Below, piece by piece: positions 24,501-34,100 of a stretch of DNA of 64,000 nucleotides. Position 1 is the first letter of the stretch. Each line of letters starts with the position of its first letter. The stretch covers positions 1 to 64,000 of the forward strand of contig LGRX02015975.1 of assembly GCA_001247695.2 (NCBI GenBank), in the 5' to 3' direction. This DNA is from Cymbomonas tetramitiformis (Eukaryota; Chlorophyta; Pyramimonadophyceae; Pyramimonadales; Pyramimonadaceae). The notes beneath the pieces are model-generated. The model saw only the letters and a list, made by a program, of their open reading frames with translations, did not search any database and had not been told where the DNA came from. Both the position numbers and the translations under genes were made by a program.

Positions 24501-24756
24501 GTTCCTCGGCTGGCGGCCGCGCTCCGCGACGTCGTTGCTGCCGCGATTTGGCTCAGGCAGCAGCGCTGCTGCTGACTCCACGAGCAGCCACGAAGCCTTG
24601 ACCTCAACCAACTCCTTTGAGCCCGGATCGAAGGTCCGCAACCCCCGGAGACCCGAGCGAGCCCACCATGCCGCGCCTGCATTCCTCCCGTTCTCTTACC
24701 ATATTGCTACGTTTTCCAGTGGCAGTGAAAGAGACGTGCAGAGGATCATTGTTTGA
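3..24756 (+). CDS. Giant G8/PbH1 single-pass surface protein (fibrocystin/CEMIP-like), 5' partial
   Basis: Multi-exon gene, open at the left edge, ending at a TGA at 24754-24756. Exons I can support: 3-560, 809-883, 1878-2720, 3391-3700, 3966-4192, 4481-4858, 5285-5749, 6193-6807, 7371-7621, 8248-8550, 9037-9625, 10343-10705, 11039-11521, 11899-12288, 14827-14931, 15287-15838, 16131-16767 (internal Pro-rich part unresolved), 17467-17911, 18033-18116, 18382-18868, 19166-19379, then a gap, about 20600-21003, 21268-21500, 21661-21999 (unresolved inside), 22351-22507, 22820-23127, 23506-23803 and 24293-24756. Nearly all joins have GT-AG borders and matching phases. G8 and beta-helix modules occur in fibrocystin, PKHD1L1, CEMIP and TMEM2, which are extracellular proteins; CEMIP and TMEM2 degrade hyaluronan, but I infer no enzyme activity here. 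Cell-surface or flagellar-membrane location is inference. A TGTAA at 24778-24782 could be the algal poly(A) signal, though it lies very close to the stop. Confidence 0.85.
809..5749 (+). other. First G8 + parallel beta-helix (PbH1) module
   Basis: Exon 809-883 gives the second half of the G8 fold (RVRILIVEGELHLSDD) and joins in phase to 1878-2720. That exon holds the G8 tail and the beta-helix start, with LNRNIKIHG and FMGQAFQMGRYAVHFHKS, then a HATDHLLVQNN turn. Exon 3391-3700 supplies GNAIFLEEGGETENRIERN, the signature that follows in CEMIP and fibrocystin proteins. Exons 3966-4192 (GLRIMLHF), 4481-4858 and 5285-5749 continue the right-handed helix, with Cys-rich loops such as CNDC and CPGCGDH. 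The intron phases (0, 0, 0, 1, 0, 0) are mutually consistent. The 3' end of the last exon is chosen because GTAGGC at 5750 gives the phase needed to join 6193; a donor at 5818 would not. Confidence 0.8.
1180..1693. repeat. Intronic 32-33-bp minisatellite
   Basis: About 15 imperfect copies of a unit containing CAGGTCCGTTGATTGCGGAT and GTGTCTGATCAG, in the intron between exons 809-883 and 1878-2720. Copies differ by substitutions and small indels. No spacer/repeat structure like a CRISPR array. Confidence 0.9.
6940..7026. repeat. Short GC-rich tandem repeat in intron
   Basis: Several copies of CGGGGCTCAGTGCCGGGC-type units, with the smaller GGGCTCAGTGCC unit repeated at the 3' side. Lies just after the donor of exon 6193-6807. 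Confidence 0.7.
8925..8996. repeat. Short tandem repeat before exon 9037
   Basis: Four near-copies of GTGACTGTGCCTCGTTGT-type units (about 16-18 bp) in the intron, ending some 40 bases upstream of the acceptor of exon 9037-9625. Confidence 0.75.
10180..10302. repeat. Tandem duplication in intron
   Basis: Two adjacent copies, about 50 bp each, of a unit with GTGATCCACGC and CGCCGCTTGAGTGC and ending GGCGCCGGTCCC. Located in the intron before exon 10343-10705. Confidence 0.75.
12390..14706 (+). mobile_element. 5'-truncated retroelement tail inside a surface-protein intron
   Basis: This block shares sequence, in the opposite orientation, with the element at 41600-44540. It starts with two to three copies of the 201-bp unit (GGGTACTGCCTCTTTGAGGG...), then a diverged unit near 12940-13110. 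Several tandem copies of a 3' unit (GTAACCCTGGGACCA; CACGGCCCCGCCCTGCTCCT) follow at 13190-14560, with a (GT)n tract at 13505-13529. It ends with the terminal block containing CACGCCGGGGATCAAAG and GTGAAGAATGGGACCCC. There is no reverse-transcriptase region, so the copy lacks its 5' part. The host exons 11899-12288 and 14827-14931 on either side still join in phase, so the insertion is carried as intron. Confidence 0.75.
14827..16767 (+). other. Post-helix exons with SEA-like segment and Pro-rich spacer
   Basis: Exon 14827-14931 (35 codons, phase 0) reads from GTHYRNKTAQKFSFVLKGSD to a clean CGAG|GTAAGC donor. It joins 15287-15838, where YIALLMGIPTSKVQVAGM resembles the helix-then-strand core of SEA-like or autoproteolytic segments; that assignment is tentative. 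An acidic, Arg-containing tail follows. Exon 16131 onward passes into a PPPSPP spacer and then a folded-looking segment (SDLKVIADRRAWTTVTISSG) that ends at 16767 in phase 2. The frame changes somewhere in 16290-16490, and the exact splice inside the CCN-rich stretch cannot be placed by eye. Confidence 0.6.
17165..17290. repeat. Tandem repeat (GATGGGCTTGAGGGG type)
   Basis: Six or so copies of a 20-21-bp unit built on TTGATGGGCTTGAGGGGCCC, in the intron before exon 17467-17911. Confidence 0.8.
17467..18868 (+). other. Cys-rich segment, ZU5-like domain and Pro-rich linker
   Basis: Exon 17467-17911 completes a split Arg codon from 16767. It carries a Cys-rich block (CEFACQDGERCPCHAYEC) and then LHIPGGALDADATL. 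The short exon 18033-18116 continues with TPHGQTFTTPVTVQIPY. Together these match the ZU5 core found in ankyrins, UNC5 and PIDD (IPxGAL, then hydrophobic-xPHGxxFxxPV). Exon 18382-18868 adds the following beta-strands (SISRFSVYVV) and a long Pro/Ser linker ending in PPVPPYPPG. All three joins are in phase. A ZU5 fold at the end of a large ectodomain is known in other algal and protist surface proteins; its function here is unknown. Confidence 0.7.
19166..19692 (+). other. Second Pro-rich linker exon and unresolved sequence before the gap
   Basis: Exon 19166-19379 joins 18868 in phase (split Gly codon) and encodes TFGWPPPVPSPPSPP followed by many PPPPSP repeats. It ends at CCCAG|GTGACC in phase 2. 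Beyond it a short open stretch around 19405-19520 (DDASELTAAAKLAPGTN) looks coding, but I could not find an acceptor in the right phase. The 19610-19692 stretch is cut by the run of Ns. Confidence 0.45.
19693..20214. other. Assembly gap (522 N)
   Basis: Run of unknown bases inside the surface-protein gene, bordered on both sides by Pro-rich coding or intron DNA. One or more exons are probably missing here. Open frames that cross the gap are artefacts. Confidence 0.99.
20580..23803 (+). other. Membrane-proximal exons: Pro-rich spacer, SEA-like core, helical and beta segments
   Basis: A Pro-rich stretch leads to PSVTSTVTFSSLTIDTFED and the donor at 21003. Exon 21268-21500 follows with AAAAGVPTEDVTILSITEGS, again a SEA-like helix-strand pattern, parallel to the one near 15340. 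Exon 21661-21999 (FEEFGEVVSANVSQEE, then ANADVVSLYTADEAEDTCVN) changes frame inside a CCN-rich stretch. Exons 22351-22507, 22820-23127 and 23506-23803 are in phase with one another (0 to 1, 1 to 0, 0 to 1). They hold an acidic helical segment (EFSDLMDNFTNSSDLLAAV), then beta-rich sequence and a last PPTPPAPPPAPPSP linker. Confidence 0.65.
21139..21267. repeat. Triplicated 44-bp 3'-splice-site region
   Basis: Three tandem copies of a 44-bp unit. Each ends GCGCAACAG|ATAGCAG, so the acceptor of exon 21268-21500 and its first bases are repeated. Using either upstream AG would change frame or meet an early TGA, so the last copy is the functional acceptor. Confidence 0.85.
24293..24756 (+). other. 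Last exon: transmembrane helix and cytosolic tail
   Basis: The exon completes a split Ala codon from 23803. After an acidic juxtamembrane stretch (SDVGISDEESGGDG) comes one strongly hydrophobic helix, LTIIIVVSCVAACLLAALAV, then a basic stop-transfer patch (HTYRRSQQR). The Ser/Arg-rich tail is about 110 residues long. This is the only convincing membrane span visible, so the protein is a type I single-pass protein with nearly everything outside. The tail has no motif I recognise. Confidence 0.8.
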
Positions 24757-27700
24757 TTTCAAAGCTTGAGAGAAAAGTGTAAACACACATTGATTCCGCT
24801 CTAAAGCATCGCGGGGCCCCAAGCATTCCCACGTACCTCGGCCTTGGGATTTGGTGATCGTTGACGGCGCATCACTGCTCAGCCCCAGCACCTGAATCCG
24901 TCACGGCTCCACCCGGACCGTGGGCGTGGAGCACAGCGTCATGAGGCTTGCAGTCGCCAGTCTGACCAATCAGCTCACGTGGGTATGACTCGCAGTACTC
25001 CTCCAAGCAGTTCTCCGAAATCGACGACTCCGAAGAAGCGCATATAGGTGTGTGAACAGTTCCTCGGGGCCGCGTGGCGCTTGCCGCCACCGGCGTCCTC
25101 CCTCTTAGACCTGGCCACATGATGGCGCGGTGTGCACCTGCCATTCCTTGCACGACGGAGGGTGTGTCGCAGAAGAGAAGCGCTCAGACTTTCTGGAACT
25201 CGTCTAATTACCTGTCACACGCTTTACCCGCATTTGAACCGTTAGTAGGACTGTGGAGGGCGGTTGCGCTACCTTCGATCAATTCGTTGACCCAATTCGT
25301 TGTGACGGTTATGATGTCATCGGTTCGGATGGGAAATTGCCCCTGTCAAAGGTCAGTCCTCTGTCCATTTTTCTGTGGCGAGAGGAGTTTGCCATTTATG
25401 GGTGCCCTAAGATAGAGCCGCCCACGTTCACTGCCACTTCCGTGTGTTCCATCTGAACGAACGAAGATTCGTGTAGGTAGAGGGTGCCCACAACCGAGGG
25501 TTGTCGATTGGGGTTGCAATGAGCAGACCTGACGGCATTCCAAGTCGAGCACAAGCGCGACCCCACCATCAGCACGAACACTGTACTCATCCATACAACG
25601 GAGAAGTCAACACCTTCCACGCCTCAAATATCAGCAGGTCACTTTGCTACCTTGCTCACTTCAGTGCCGAGGCATGCACGAAGCAATCGTGGGGTTATCG
25701 TTGTCTGCGCAGCTTCCGGCGGAGGAGCCCACCTGCCATCCTGACTATAGCTGTGCTATTCATTCACCCGATGCATCCTAAACTTGCTTCGTGTGCGTTG
25801 CCCCCGCTAATGATCAAATTCATGCTTACAACCCATCGGTGCAATTAAGGGGCTGCAATGCGCCATGCACGTCATCTAGGGGCATGTGCATGCTTCTGTG
25901 GGTTATGATACTGTACAATTCTCCTCGTGAATGTGGAGAAGCAGGATAAAGCCAACATAAAATATACATAAAATACTTCATGTTGGCTTTATTTTGTGCA
26001 ATGCTCAAGTATCCAGCTGTGATAGGCAAGTATCAAAGGCGACGTGGTGTTGGGATGGCGCAGCCTCTGGAACTGCAGAATCAAATTCCCCCGAGGTGTT
26101 GTCGGCAGCCTTAAAGAAAAGCAGCCCGGCAAGCTCACGGATGTCCACTCCACTTCTTGGCGACAGCGGGCTCCCAATGGCAGCATGATGCCCATATTGA
26201 TGTACATTGCCTTTATGCAAACTCGGTGTTCAGAAGCATATGAGCATTGCGTGTATTACCAGTTACTTTGACGAGAGCACCAAAAAACAGCTTTTCAAAC
26301 GACATAACTTTCTGCTCGAGCAATTCCCAGCTGTGGAAATAAGCAGGGCCCTGGATACTTGGATAAATGCCAAAGGTCAAAGAAGAAGTGAAAATGTAAA
26401 TGTTTGCGATAAATATAAAGCTTTGGGAAATGCCTGGCTGAAAATCCAGGTGATCACCCTAGTTTTATATCCCTGCAAAGGCGATCGATACACTTTTAAC
26501 CGTTTTGAGGGCATCCCGTACACTATTTAAATCCTATAACAAGAGTATTTGTGGGTACCGCACAAACCACTCTGGCATTGTTGACAGATCGGTGTCATCC
26601 CTCACTGTAAACCCAAGCGGTTTGATCATTTTCGAGCCTCGCCACGCAGCCCTCGTGCGGACACCCTGCACTACTTGTGCACGCGAGACCACAGGCAATT
26701 TTAATTGTAGACTAGCAGACTTCGTCTGAGAGCTATTCCCACGTGGCATAAACTTTGCCGCCTTGCACCTCCCGCCAGGGTGCAGCCAATCTCCTGGATA
26801 ATGAAGATATGGTGTTTTTAGCATTGAAATTTAGCATCATCAGTGAGTCTTGGAGGGTGCTTAGAGGGCGGTCCTTGGAGGGAGGTTTTTAGTCGCAAAA
26901 TCTCGAATTGTAAAATGCATTGTGTTTAAAATCGGTTCGCCTTAGTCTGGTACGTAGACTTGTAAAGTGACTGTGGCCATTATGACGAAGATTTTCAATG
27001 GCCTATCACTTTGGATATATTAAGCTTCAGCGGATCCCGCAAGTGCGCAACAAGTCAAACATTGGCTCAATTTTGGTTCCCTAATGTCAAATTCATAAAT
27101 ATATCGCAATATCACTCCGTACCGAGCAAAAACGTGCGTGTACCCTAAAAGTAGTGACGTACTTAGAAGGTATGACGTACTTTCGATCACCCTAAGTAAT
27201 AATGGCACTACAGCCGGTAAACATAATATTCTTACGTTAGATGTGTCAAGCGTGCCACTGTGACACGCTCAAGGACTCAACGTGTACAGTGGCACAGTGT
27301 CCCGATTGCAATGAGCCACCTGTGACACCATCAACTGCAAGGTGCAAGTTAGCAGGCACTTAGGACACTGTGACACGACAATTTCCAAGGGTTTATGCGA
27401 TAATTTTCGATGTATTGGGTCAAATATACTGGCACGGCTATCATTTTGTAGGGAATTCGATCGGTCAATTGCGCGCTTTGCACCCATCCGATCAAGGGGG
27501 GTGTACAGCGGAATCTTGTAGTAATGAGCAGTCTCATCAGCGTGACCAATTTTGACCATCCGATATAAGCGAATCGCTTAAGAATATTCGGGTCCAGACA
27601 TAAATATAATCGAACCGTATCGATATCATATGTTTTCATCGAACGCGCACAGATTCGCAATCGTGTCAAACATTTCTTAAGACAGGCTAACCTCAAACAT

Positions 27701-28980
27701 TTCTGAGAACGTCTTCTACAGAAGCTGAAAACAGGGTCTGCTGCAGCATACTGAGCGTGAGTAGATAATGCATAGCACATAGAATTCGAACATATACATA
27801 GCATATATTATTAGAACTGTTCGCACGTTGTTGATATGTTTCACAGTTTTCGCACTGAATCAATTGATAGTCAATATTTCACTACTATTAGAACATTGGA
27901 ATGGATTGATACCCTTGGAGGCTAATCAGAATCAATTGATATGATTGGCCGAACTCTCCGCGAGCACGACTCCGAATTCCGGTAAAATGCATATTTGGCT
28001 ATGTTTGATGTGTCGAATGTGTTTAAGTAGTTGAGAGGCATAACCACGCACTTCAACCACTCCGGCATTGGTGGCAAGCTGTTGAACAACTGCCAGAAAA
28101 CGCAATGCGTTTTCCGAGCCAGAATTGATTTATATTGGCAAGGTATCATCAGAATTGATTGATATTGGCAGGACAATATCATAATTGATTGATACAGTTT
28201 AAGTGGTATCACAATCGATTGAAACCAAAAACAAATTGATCATAAACTGTCGATACTCCCTGTCCCAACTGATACCAGGCCTTGCTACAGCTCTCGGAAC
28301 CGAGCAAATCAAAAGAGTTCAGCAGCTAATAGAGCCTCCTTTCAGGTTAACTTGCGTATGTAAGCCCATAGGCGGATGTTTGTGAGCTACTCTAACCACA
28401 GTTTGTGGCTGGCTTGTGCATTGCAGATTATTAGCCGTCGTAGATATTTCTGCGAGGGAGCTATAGAGCTCGGAACCGAGCAAATGAAACTGTTTTGGAA
28501 AGGTATATATTGCACTCCTCTTTCAGATACCGTGGCATTTTGAGCCCTGGGGCGGATGTTTGTGCGTTATTCACGTGTGAATATTGAGCTGGCGTGCGCA
28601 TTGCACAAAATAGGGTTTCGAAGCTCCTTCTTCAAGGGAGCTATGCAACTCGGATGAGGAGGAGAAGGTGAAGTTTTAAAAATGTATTTCACTTCTCTTC
28701 ACTTTCGTTGGCCTGTGTGAGCCTTGAGGGGAGATCGTACGGTGTTGTTTTGATGTGTATCGCAAAGCAGGTGCGGTCATGCATGCGCCTTTTACTTTTA
28801 GTAATTTGTGATATCATAAAACGGAACACATAGCTATGTAGAGCCGGATGTGAGGAGAAGGTGGCACTTTTCAAAAGTGAATTTGCCTTTCGCATCCTCC
28901 TATGGCGGCCATTCTTAGGGTAGTGAGTAAGGTTCGCATAGGCCGGGGCCGGTGCTCCTGCATCGCAGGGTTTCAGACCC
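24757..28980. other. Intergenic AT-richer region, no supported gene
   Basis: Base composition falls clearly from the gene on the left. Only short open frames are present, none with family signatures or plausible exon chains. One hairpin is visible at 25950-25995 (AAGCCAACAT ... ATGTTGGCTT). Several ATTGATTGATATTGGCA-like repeats occur at 28115-28205. The 26207-26530 open frame (107 codons) has no recognisable motif. Confidence 0.6.
28285..28890. repeat. Degenerate tandem repeat, about 190-200-bp unit
   Basis: Three to four diverged copies. Each has an AGCTCGGAACCGAGCAAAT or ACTCGGATGAGG start, a CTCCTTTCAG-like middle and GGCGGATGTTTGTG. Two copies have a GCATTGCA stretch before the next GGGAGCTAT. 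No coding potential is shared between copies. Confidence 0.55.
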
Positions 28981-28995
28981 CCTCCCTCCCTCCCT

Positions 28996-29573
28996 CGAGA
29001 CCGTTTCCCAGACGTACCATTCACAACAGTTACAGGGACAGCCACCGACACGACAAATGCAGATATTAAAATACTGCCGAAGCTGAAGAAACCCATGGAG
29101 TTTTGCACCAAGTCGCATAGACCCAATCTATATGTGAGTATCCAAGACACGAGTTTGGAAGATAAGCCAATTTCAGGGCAAAGCATTGAAGGGGGTTGGC
29201 GACAGAAACATCGTTTCATGTTGGATCAGCCGGCCACCTCTGCTGGCATCGTCTATTGTATGACTCAAATCCAATGCGAAAAGGTCGCGACCTGGTTGAG
29301 TAACCAAGAGCAAACGGGTGTTTTAATCACGACGGCACACTATCACGGAGGAATGATATCTTCCGATCGTTTACAAGTGTACACAGACTTTATGACAGGG
29401 AAAATTCAGGTAGTAGTGGCGACCAATATGCATTTGGCATGGGTGTAGACAAAGCAGATGTCAGGTGGATTGTACACCACACGATACCATAATCTATTGA
29501 GGCATACGTTCAAGAAATCGGCAGAGCTGGAAGAGATTGCGAGCGGGCGAACTGCATGTTGCTGTTCTCACAG
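28996..29573 (+). pseudogene. RecQ-type DNA helicase fragment, frameshifted
   Basis: The frame from 28996 reads through RecQ motif III (FTTVTGTATDTT), motif IV context (EFCTKSHRPNLYV), SAGIVYCMTQIQCEKVATWL, TAHYHGGMISSDR and IQVVVATN. It is then interrupted by a one-base frameshift near 29430. The next frame continues with FGMGVDKADVRW, IVHHTIP, an in-frame TAA at about 29492, and IEAYVQEIGRAGRD, which is motif VI. The N-terminal Walker A and DExH parts are absent. The segment begins right after a CCCTCCCTCC tract and stops at a foldback repeat. RecQ enzymes are ATP-driven 3'-5' DNA helicases; this copy is broken and cannot make one. A transposon-borne or virus-derived source is possible but not shown. 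Confidence 0.8.
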
Positions 29574-29596
29574 GTTTTAACTTTTCTGGCAGCAAA

Positions 29597-30165
29597 TGTT
29601 GAAGATTTCCGGTGCAAACCATGCCACCTCGCGATTCCAGCGCGGATTTCCGGTGCAAAAGTTGATTGTACCGGAAACAATGAAAAAACTTGTATATTTC
29701 CGGTGCAAAAACGTAGATTCTAGAAGCATAGCTGGCGCTGGCGGTGGGGGCGGTCCGCGGGTGGTACTCGGGCGGTGCGTGGGCCGGGGGAGGTGGGGGT
29801 GGTGGGTGGGTGGGGATGTGTCTAAGCGCCTCAGTAGTGAACCCCCCACACACACGGCTCACGCACCGCCCGAGTACCACCGAGTACCGCCCCCAGCGCC
29901 AGCGCCAGCTATGCATCTAGGATCGACGTTTTTTGCGCCGGAAACCTATAAGTTTTTTTTCCATTATTTCCGGTACAATCAACTTTTGCACCAGGAATAT
30001 TCATTGTTCCGAAAATATATAAGAAAGTACATATTTTTGTAGCAAATGTTAATTGTACCGTAAACAAACAATGTTTGCTACAGAGATATCCATTGTTCCT
30101 GAAATATATAGCAAAAGTTGATTGTTCCCGGTACAACCGAAATTTGCTCCCAGAATAATATAAAC
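29597..30165. mobile_element. Foldback (long inverted repeat) element
   Basis: Imperfect palindrome. The left arm includes GTAGATTCTAGAAGCATAGC followed by TGGCGCTGGCGGTGGGGGCG and TACTCGGGCGGTGCGTG (about 29707-29792). The right arm (about 29863-29950) carries their reverse complements. Outer parts repeat TTTCCGGTGCAAA and its complement. No open frame for a transposase is visible, so it is a non-autonomous foldback or MITE-like sequence. It directly follows the RecQ fragment. Confidence 0.65.
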
Positions 30166-30769
30166 CCTTTACTATTTCTATTTTTCCAAAGTGACAAAGA
30201 TCGTCCCGGCGAATTGTGCAATAAGTTCACGGCGTAAGGACACGTTCATACCGCAAATCTTGGCTATTCATACGATTGGAAGTGTAGGAGTAGGTTGCAA
30301 TAAACGTAATCTGAAACCCGAGATAATATGGCTGTATACTTCCCCTCATCGATTTTCACATCACCTCATATCACGACGGTTGGCACAATTAGCTTGTCGA
30401 CTCAATCTCAGAGACAGGCTAATCTTATCATGATTAACTCGTGCACCAAGTCTGCATTTCAAAACCACAAAAAATACACCTGGCACAATAATGATAGCTT
30501 TCAACAAATTAAAAATTGCCCCTAGTCTAATTGTGCTATTGCGATTGCATGATATCCTGGTGGGCACGACCCTATGCACTGCATTCCAATAGCCACACAA
30601 TTGCTCAACTGCAATTGATAAACTTTATCAGCACGCGCGCATTAGTGCTACAGGTCCAGCTCATCGAACTGTGGCAAAAACTCATCCACCGCCTTCAAAA
30701 GCGTTGGGGGGAGCTGTCCCTGCAATGCCAATTTCCCACATTGAGCACTTCTCTTCAGATACTGTAGTA

Positions 30770-30845
30770 ACCTATTTATATGAGGGACTACAACTGTCAA
30801 TATGAGGGACTACTGCTATTACCTCCAATATGAGGGACTATAGCT
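30770..30845. repeat. Triple ATATGAGGGACTA repeat
   Basis: Three spaced copies of ATATGAGGGACTA (30777-30840) in AT-rich intergenic DNA. The stretch 30165-31126 otherwise shows only short open frames without recognisable content. Confidence 0.7.
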
Positions 30846-31126
30846 ATTTGCAGGTGGTCAGCGGAGATGTTGGATGTGGAGCAACATGACGAAATAGGAC
30901 GAATCACGAAACACCCAAAGTATCCAACCGGCCTTGCAATATCGACCTCATATCACCCAGATTGGCAATACGGCCACAGCTGGTAGACAGCTACATGCAT
31001 CTGTAGACGAAGTTCTCCACGCAGAATAAGGGTTGTGGCATGCTACCATTGGACCATGCAGCTCGTGACAAGGCCACTCAATACACGACGCGCCTCTCTG
31101 GCTGACATCAAAGGCGATGGGCCATC

Positions 31127-34100
31127 TCAGGCGCGAACCTCGTTCTCAGAAATCAGTTCTGCTGCGGCCCCGCGCGCGGCTTCCAGCAGAGTGCGGTCCG
31201 TCATGAAGTTTGCAAGCTGAGGCAACCCTCGGTCCTGCAATGCCTATAGCATTTCCCGCCCCAGCACCCGAGTCCTGGGATCTCCTGTGAGCTTCTCGCG
31301 AAGAGTCACGGTGGTAGGTGGCTGGCAAGCGGCGGTAGGCTGTGGTAGGTGGCTGGTAGGTGGCTGGTAGGCAGCGGTAGGCTCTGGCAGGTGGCTCATA
31401 GACAACGGTAGGCTGTGGTAGGTGGCTGGTAGGCAGCGGTAGGTTGTGGTGTGTCGCTGGTAGTCAGCGGTAGGATCTTTGTAGGTGGGTGGTAGGCAGC
31501 GGCAGGCTCTGGCAGGTGGCTGGTGGGCAGCGGTAGGCTGTGGTGGTGGCAGGCGGTAGGGAATGGTAGGTTGCTAGGTGGAACCATTTCAGCAACCTAC
31601 CATTTCCTACCGCTTCCTACTATCCACCTACCACAGCCTACCGCTGCCTACCAACCACCTACCACAGCCTACCGCTGCCCACCACCCACCTGTCACAGCC
31701 TATCGCTGCCTACCAGCCACCTGCCACAGCCTACGCGTGTGTTGTCTCAAGCCACCTACCAGAGCCTACTGCTGCCTACCAGCCACCTACCACAGCCTAC
31801 CGCTTCTACCATCCACCTACCACAGCCTACCACTGCCTACCAGCCACCTGCCAGAGCCTATCGCTGCCTACCAGCCACCTGCCAGCCTAAGCGTGTGTTG
31901 TCTCAAGCCACCTACCAGAGCCTACTGCTGCCTACCAGCCACCTACCACAGCCTACCGCTGCCTACCACCCACCTACCACAACCTCCCGCTGCCTACCAT
32001 CCACCTACCACAACCTACCGTGCCTACCACCCACCTACCACAGCCTACCGCCGCCTACCACCCACCTACCACATGACCTCTGGCCAGCCTACGAGGGGCG
32101 TGCAGCATGTCGACAACCCCACCTGGAGCTGCCATATGGATTTGCAGAACCACCATTTGGCGACATGCCACTTGCACTAACTCGCCAACCAACCTTATTC
32201 CACGTGGCGTCCGTGTAACCTCGCGATACCCCCTAAAGCGCCGTGGCTCGAATCGTCGCTGTGAAGTCACAGTGGCACACGCGACGCACGATGCTGCCTA
32301 CGGGGAAGGCATTGGTGCGCCACACACCTGAAGTATCCCTCCCCCCCCAGACTGCTGCATCCCAAGCATGTTGCCTGCACCCCGCCGCATCAGGTCCGCC
32401 TCGGCGATCTCAAATCCGTTGTAGCACTGCTCCATCACTGCGACTCGTCCCAGCGATCCACGGCCCATCCCCCACCTCCATTACTGCGCACCGCCATTAC
32501 TGCAAACCTCCATGTCATCCCAAGCCACACCCACGATCAAACTGTGGGTGGCCCCCGTTCACAACTACCCCGTGCACCGCGATGCCCCGCACTGACCTTC
32601 AGCTAGCCCCTCCACCATCGAGCGCCGTGCCACCCTCAAGTGCGCATTGCCTATGTCCATCCTCTCCGTGGTTCTTGCTTCTCTGCGTTCACCCTTCCTC
32701 CCACTCTGTTCTACATCGTCCTACCACCTGCATATCATGGCGCTAGTTCCGCGGGGGTGGGGGCGCACTGAGAATCCCCCTGCACCTCACCCCCCCATCC
32801 TAAAGCTCCTTCGCACGCCTCGCGTGTATCATACCTCGAAGTCGGTCACTCGTGCCCCCGCCAGGCTCCTCCTTGCCCGATGTCAGCAAGTAGCAGAACG
32901 ATTGCCTCTTGCCACGGCCGACGCGCCCCCTTAGCTGCATCCCTCCAACCCCCCCGGTTCCCCTCACCCAGCATGAGCCACGCGACCAGTATCCGCTGGT
33001 GGCTTCTTCAGGACCCTGCAAACATGGCCATCACTCTCCACGCCAGCCTCTCTTGCCCCCCGCACTGGATGCACACTGCCGCACTGGATGCGCACTGCCG
33101 TTGCGTTATTGCTGTGCATTGACCTGCGGTGCGTGGCCATAGATAGCGTCAATCACACACACTCCAATTTCAGCGCTCGGGAACATGGCGCACTCCGATG
33201 GGACTTCATGCCATGCTGCTTGTGCAGAATGGTGATTGGTTCGCAGGTGATGCCAAGCAAAGAATATAGCGTGCGAGCCAGTGAGTTACGGAGTTAGTCA
33301 GTGATTCAGTCACTGCGCTAGTAAGGGTACACCCCGGCCCCTTTTCAAAAAATGGGCCGGGGTTCAAGTCCAGCGCCTCTCAAAATAAGACTAAGGGTTC
33401 AGGTTTTAAAAACAGGGCTCTATGGGAAGAGGAACTGTTTGAAATACCCGCGTGCTCGGCGGTGCTCGGCGCGGGTGATGAAGAGCACAGCGAGCGCAGG
33501 GAAGGAGGTAGTACATCCCATGTTTAGGATATATAGTATAATATAATTCGGGAACATAGTATGGCTATGGGAAAGGGGATAGGCTCACCAGAGGCGCTGC
33601 AAGGATCAGGGAGTGAAGGGGGGTAGCGAGAGGGGCTGCAAGGATCAGGGAGTGAAGGGAGGGTAGAGGGAGGGGCTACAAGGATCAGGGAGTGAAGGGG
33701 GTAGACTTGGTACAACCTGATGGAGCTGTGCCAAGCCGAATCGCTCTGCACTCTCAACAACGATCACATTGGCCTCCGGCACATCCACCCCCACTTCTAC
33801 CACCGTCGTTGCTACTAGCACCTGCGGTTGGCGGGGAAGCGTGCGAGTGGGCGGGGAAGGTGGTGCGGGGCGAGGAAGAAAATGTAGTCACACAAATCGA
33901 TCACGCTCTGGGAAAATGCGTCATCATTTACAGCGTTTCGAAACTCCACTCGCGGCCTCGAGCAGCAGGGCATCCCAACTGAGTCCCCCATCTCGGGGGA
34001 GGGAGGGCCGAACGAGTGAGAGGTGTGCGTGGCATACTGCAGCTTCAAACACCGGCTTGCCCCAACACTGAGTTGAAGCCACGTGGGGTTGAGTAGGGCC

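Noticed and set aside
26207..26824. Short open frames on both strands in the AT-rich spacer
   Set aside because: No motif, no partner exons and no splice context; chance frames are expected at this length.
31523..32218. Two long overlapping plus-strand open frames (231 and 200 codons)
   Set aside because: They consist of the minisatellite read in two frames ([13 protein letters not shown] repeats). The minus-strand RecG exons on either side explain the locus.
33344..33385. tRNA-like B box (GGTTCAAGTCC) next to a GC hairpin (CCCCGGCCC/GGGCCGGGG)
   Set aside because: No matching A box, acceptor stem or cloverleaf could be built. At most it is a decayed tRNA-derived repeat.
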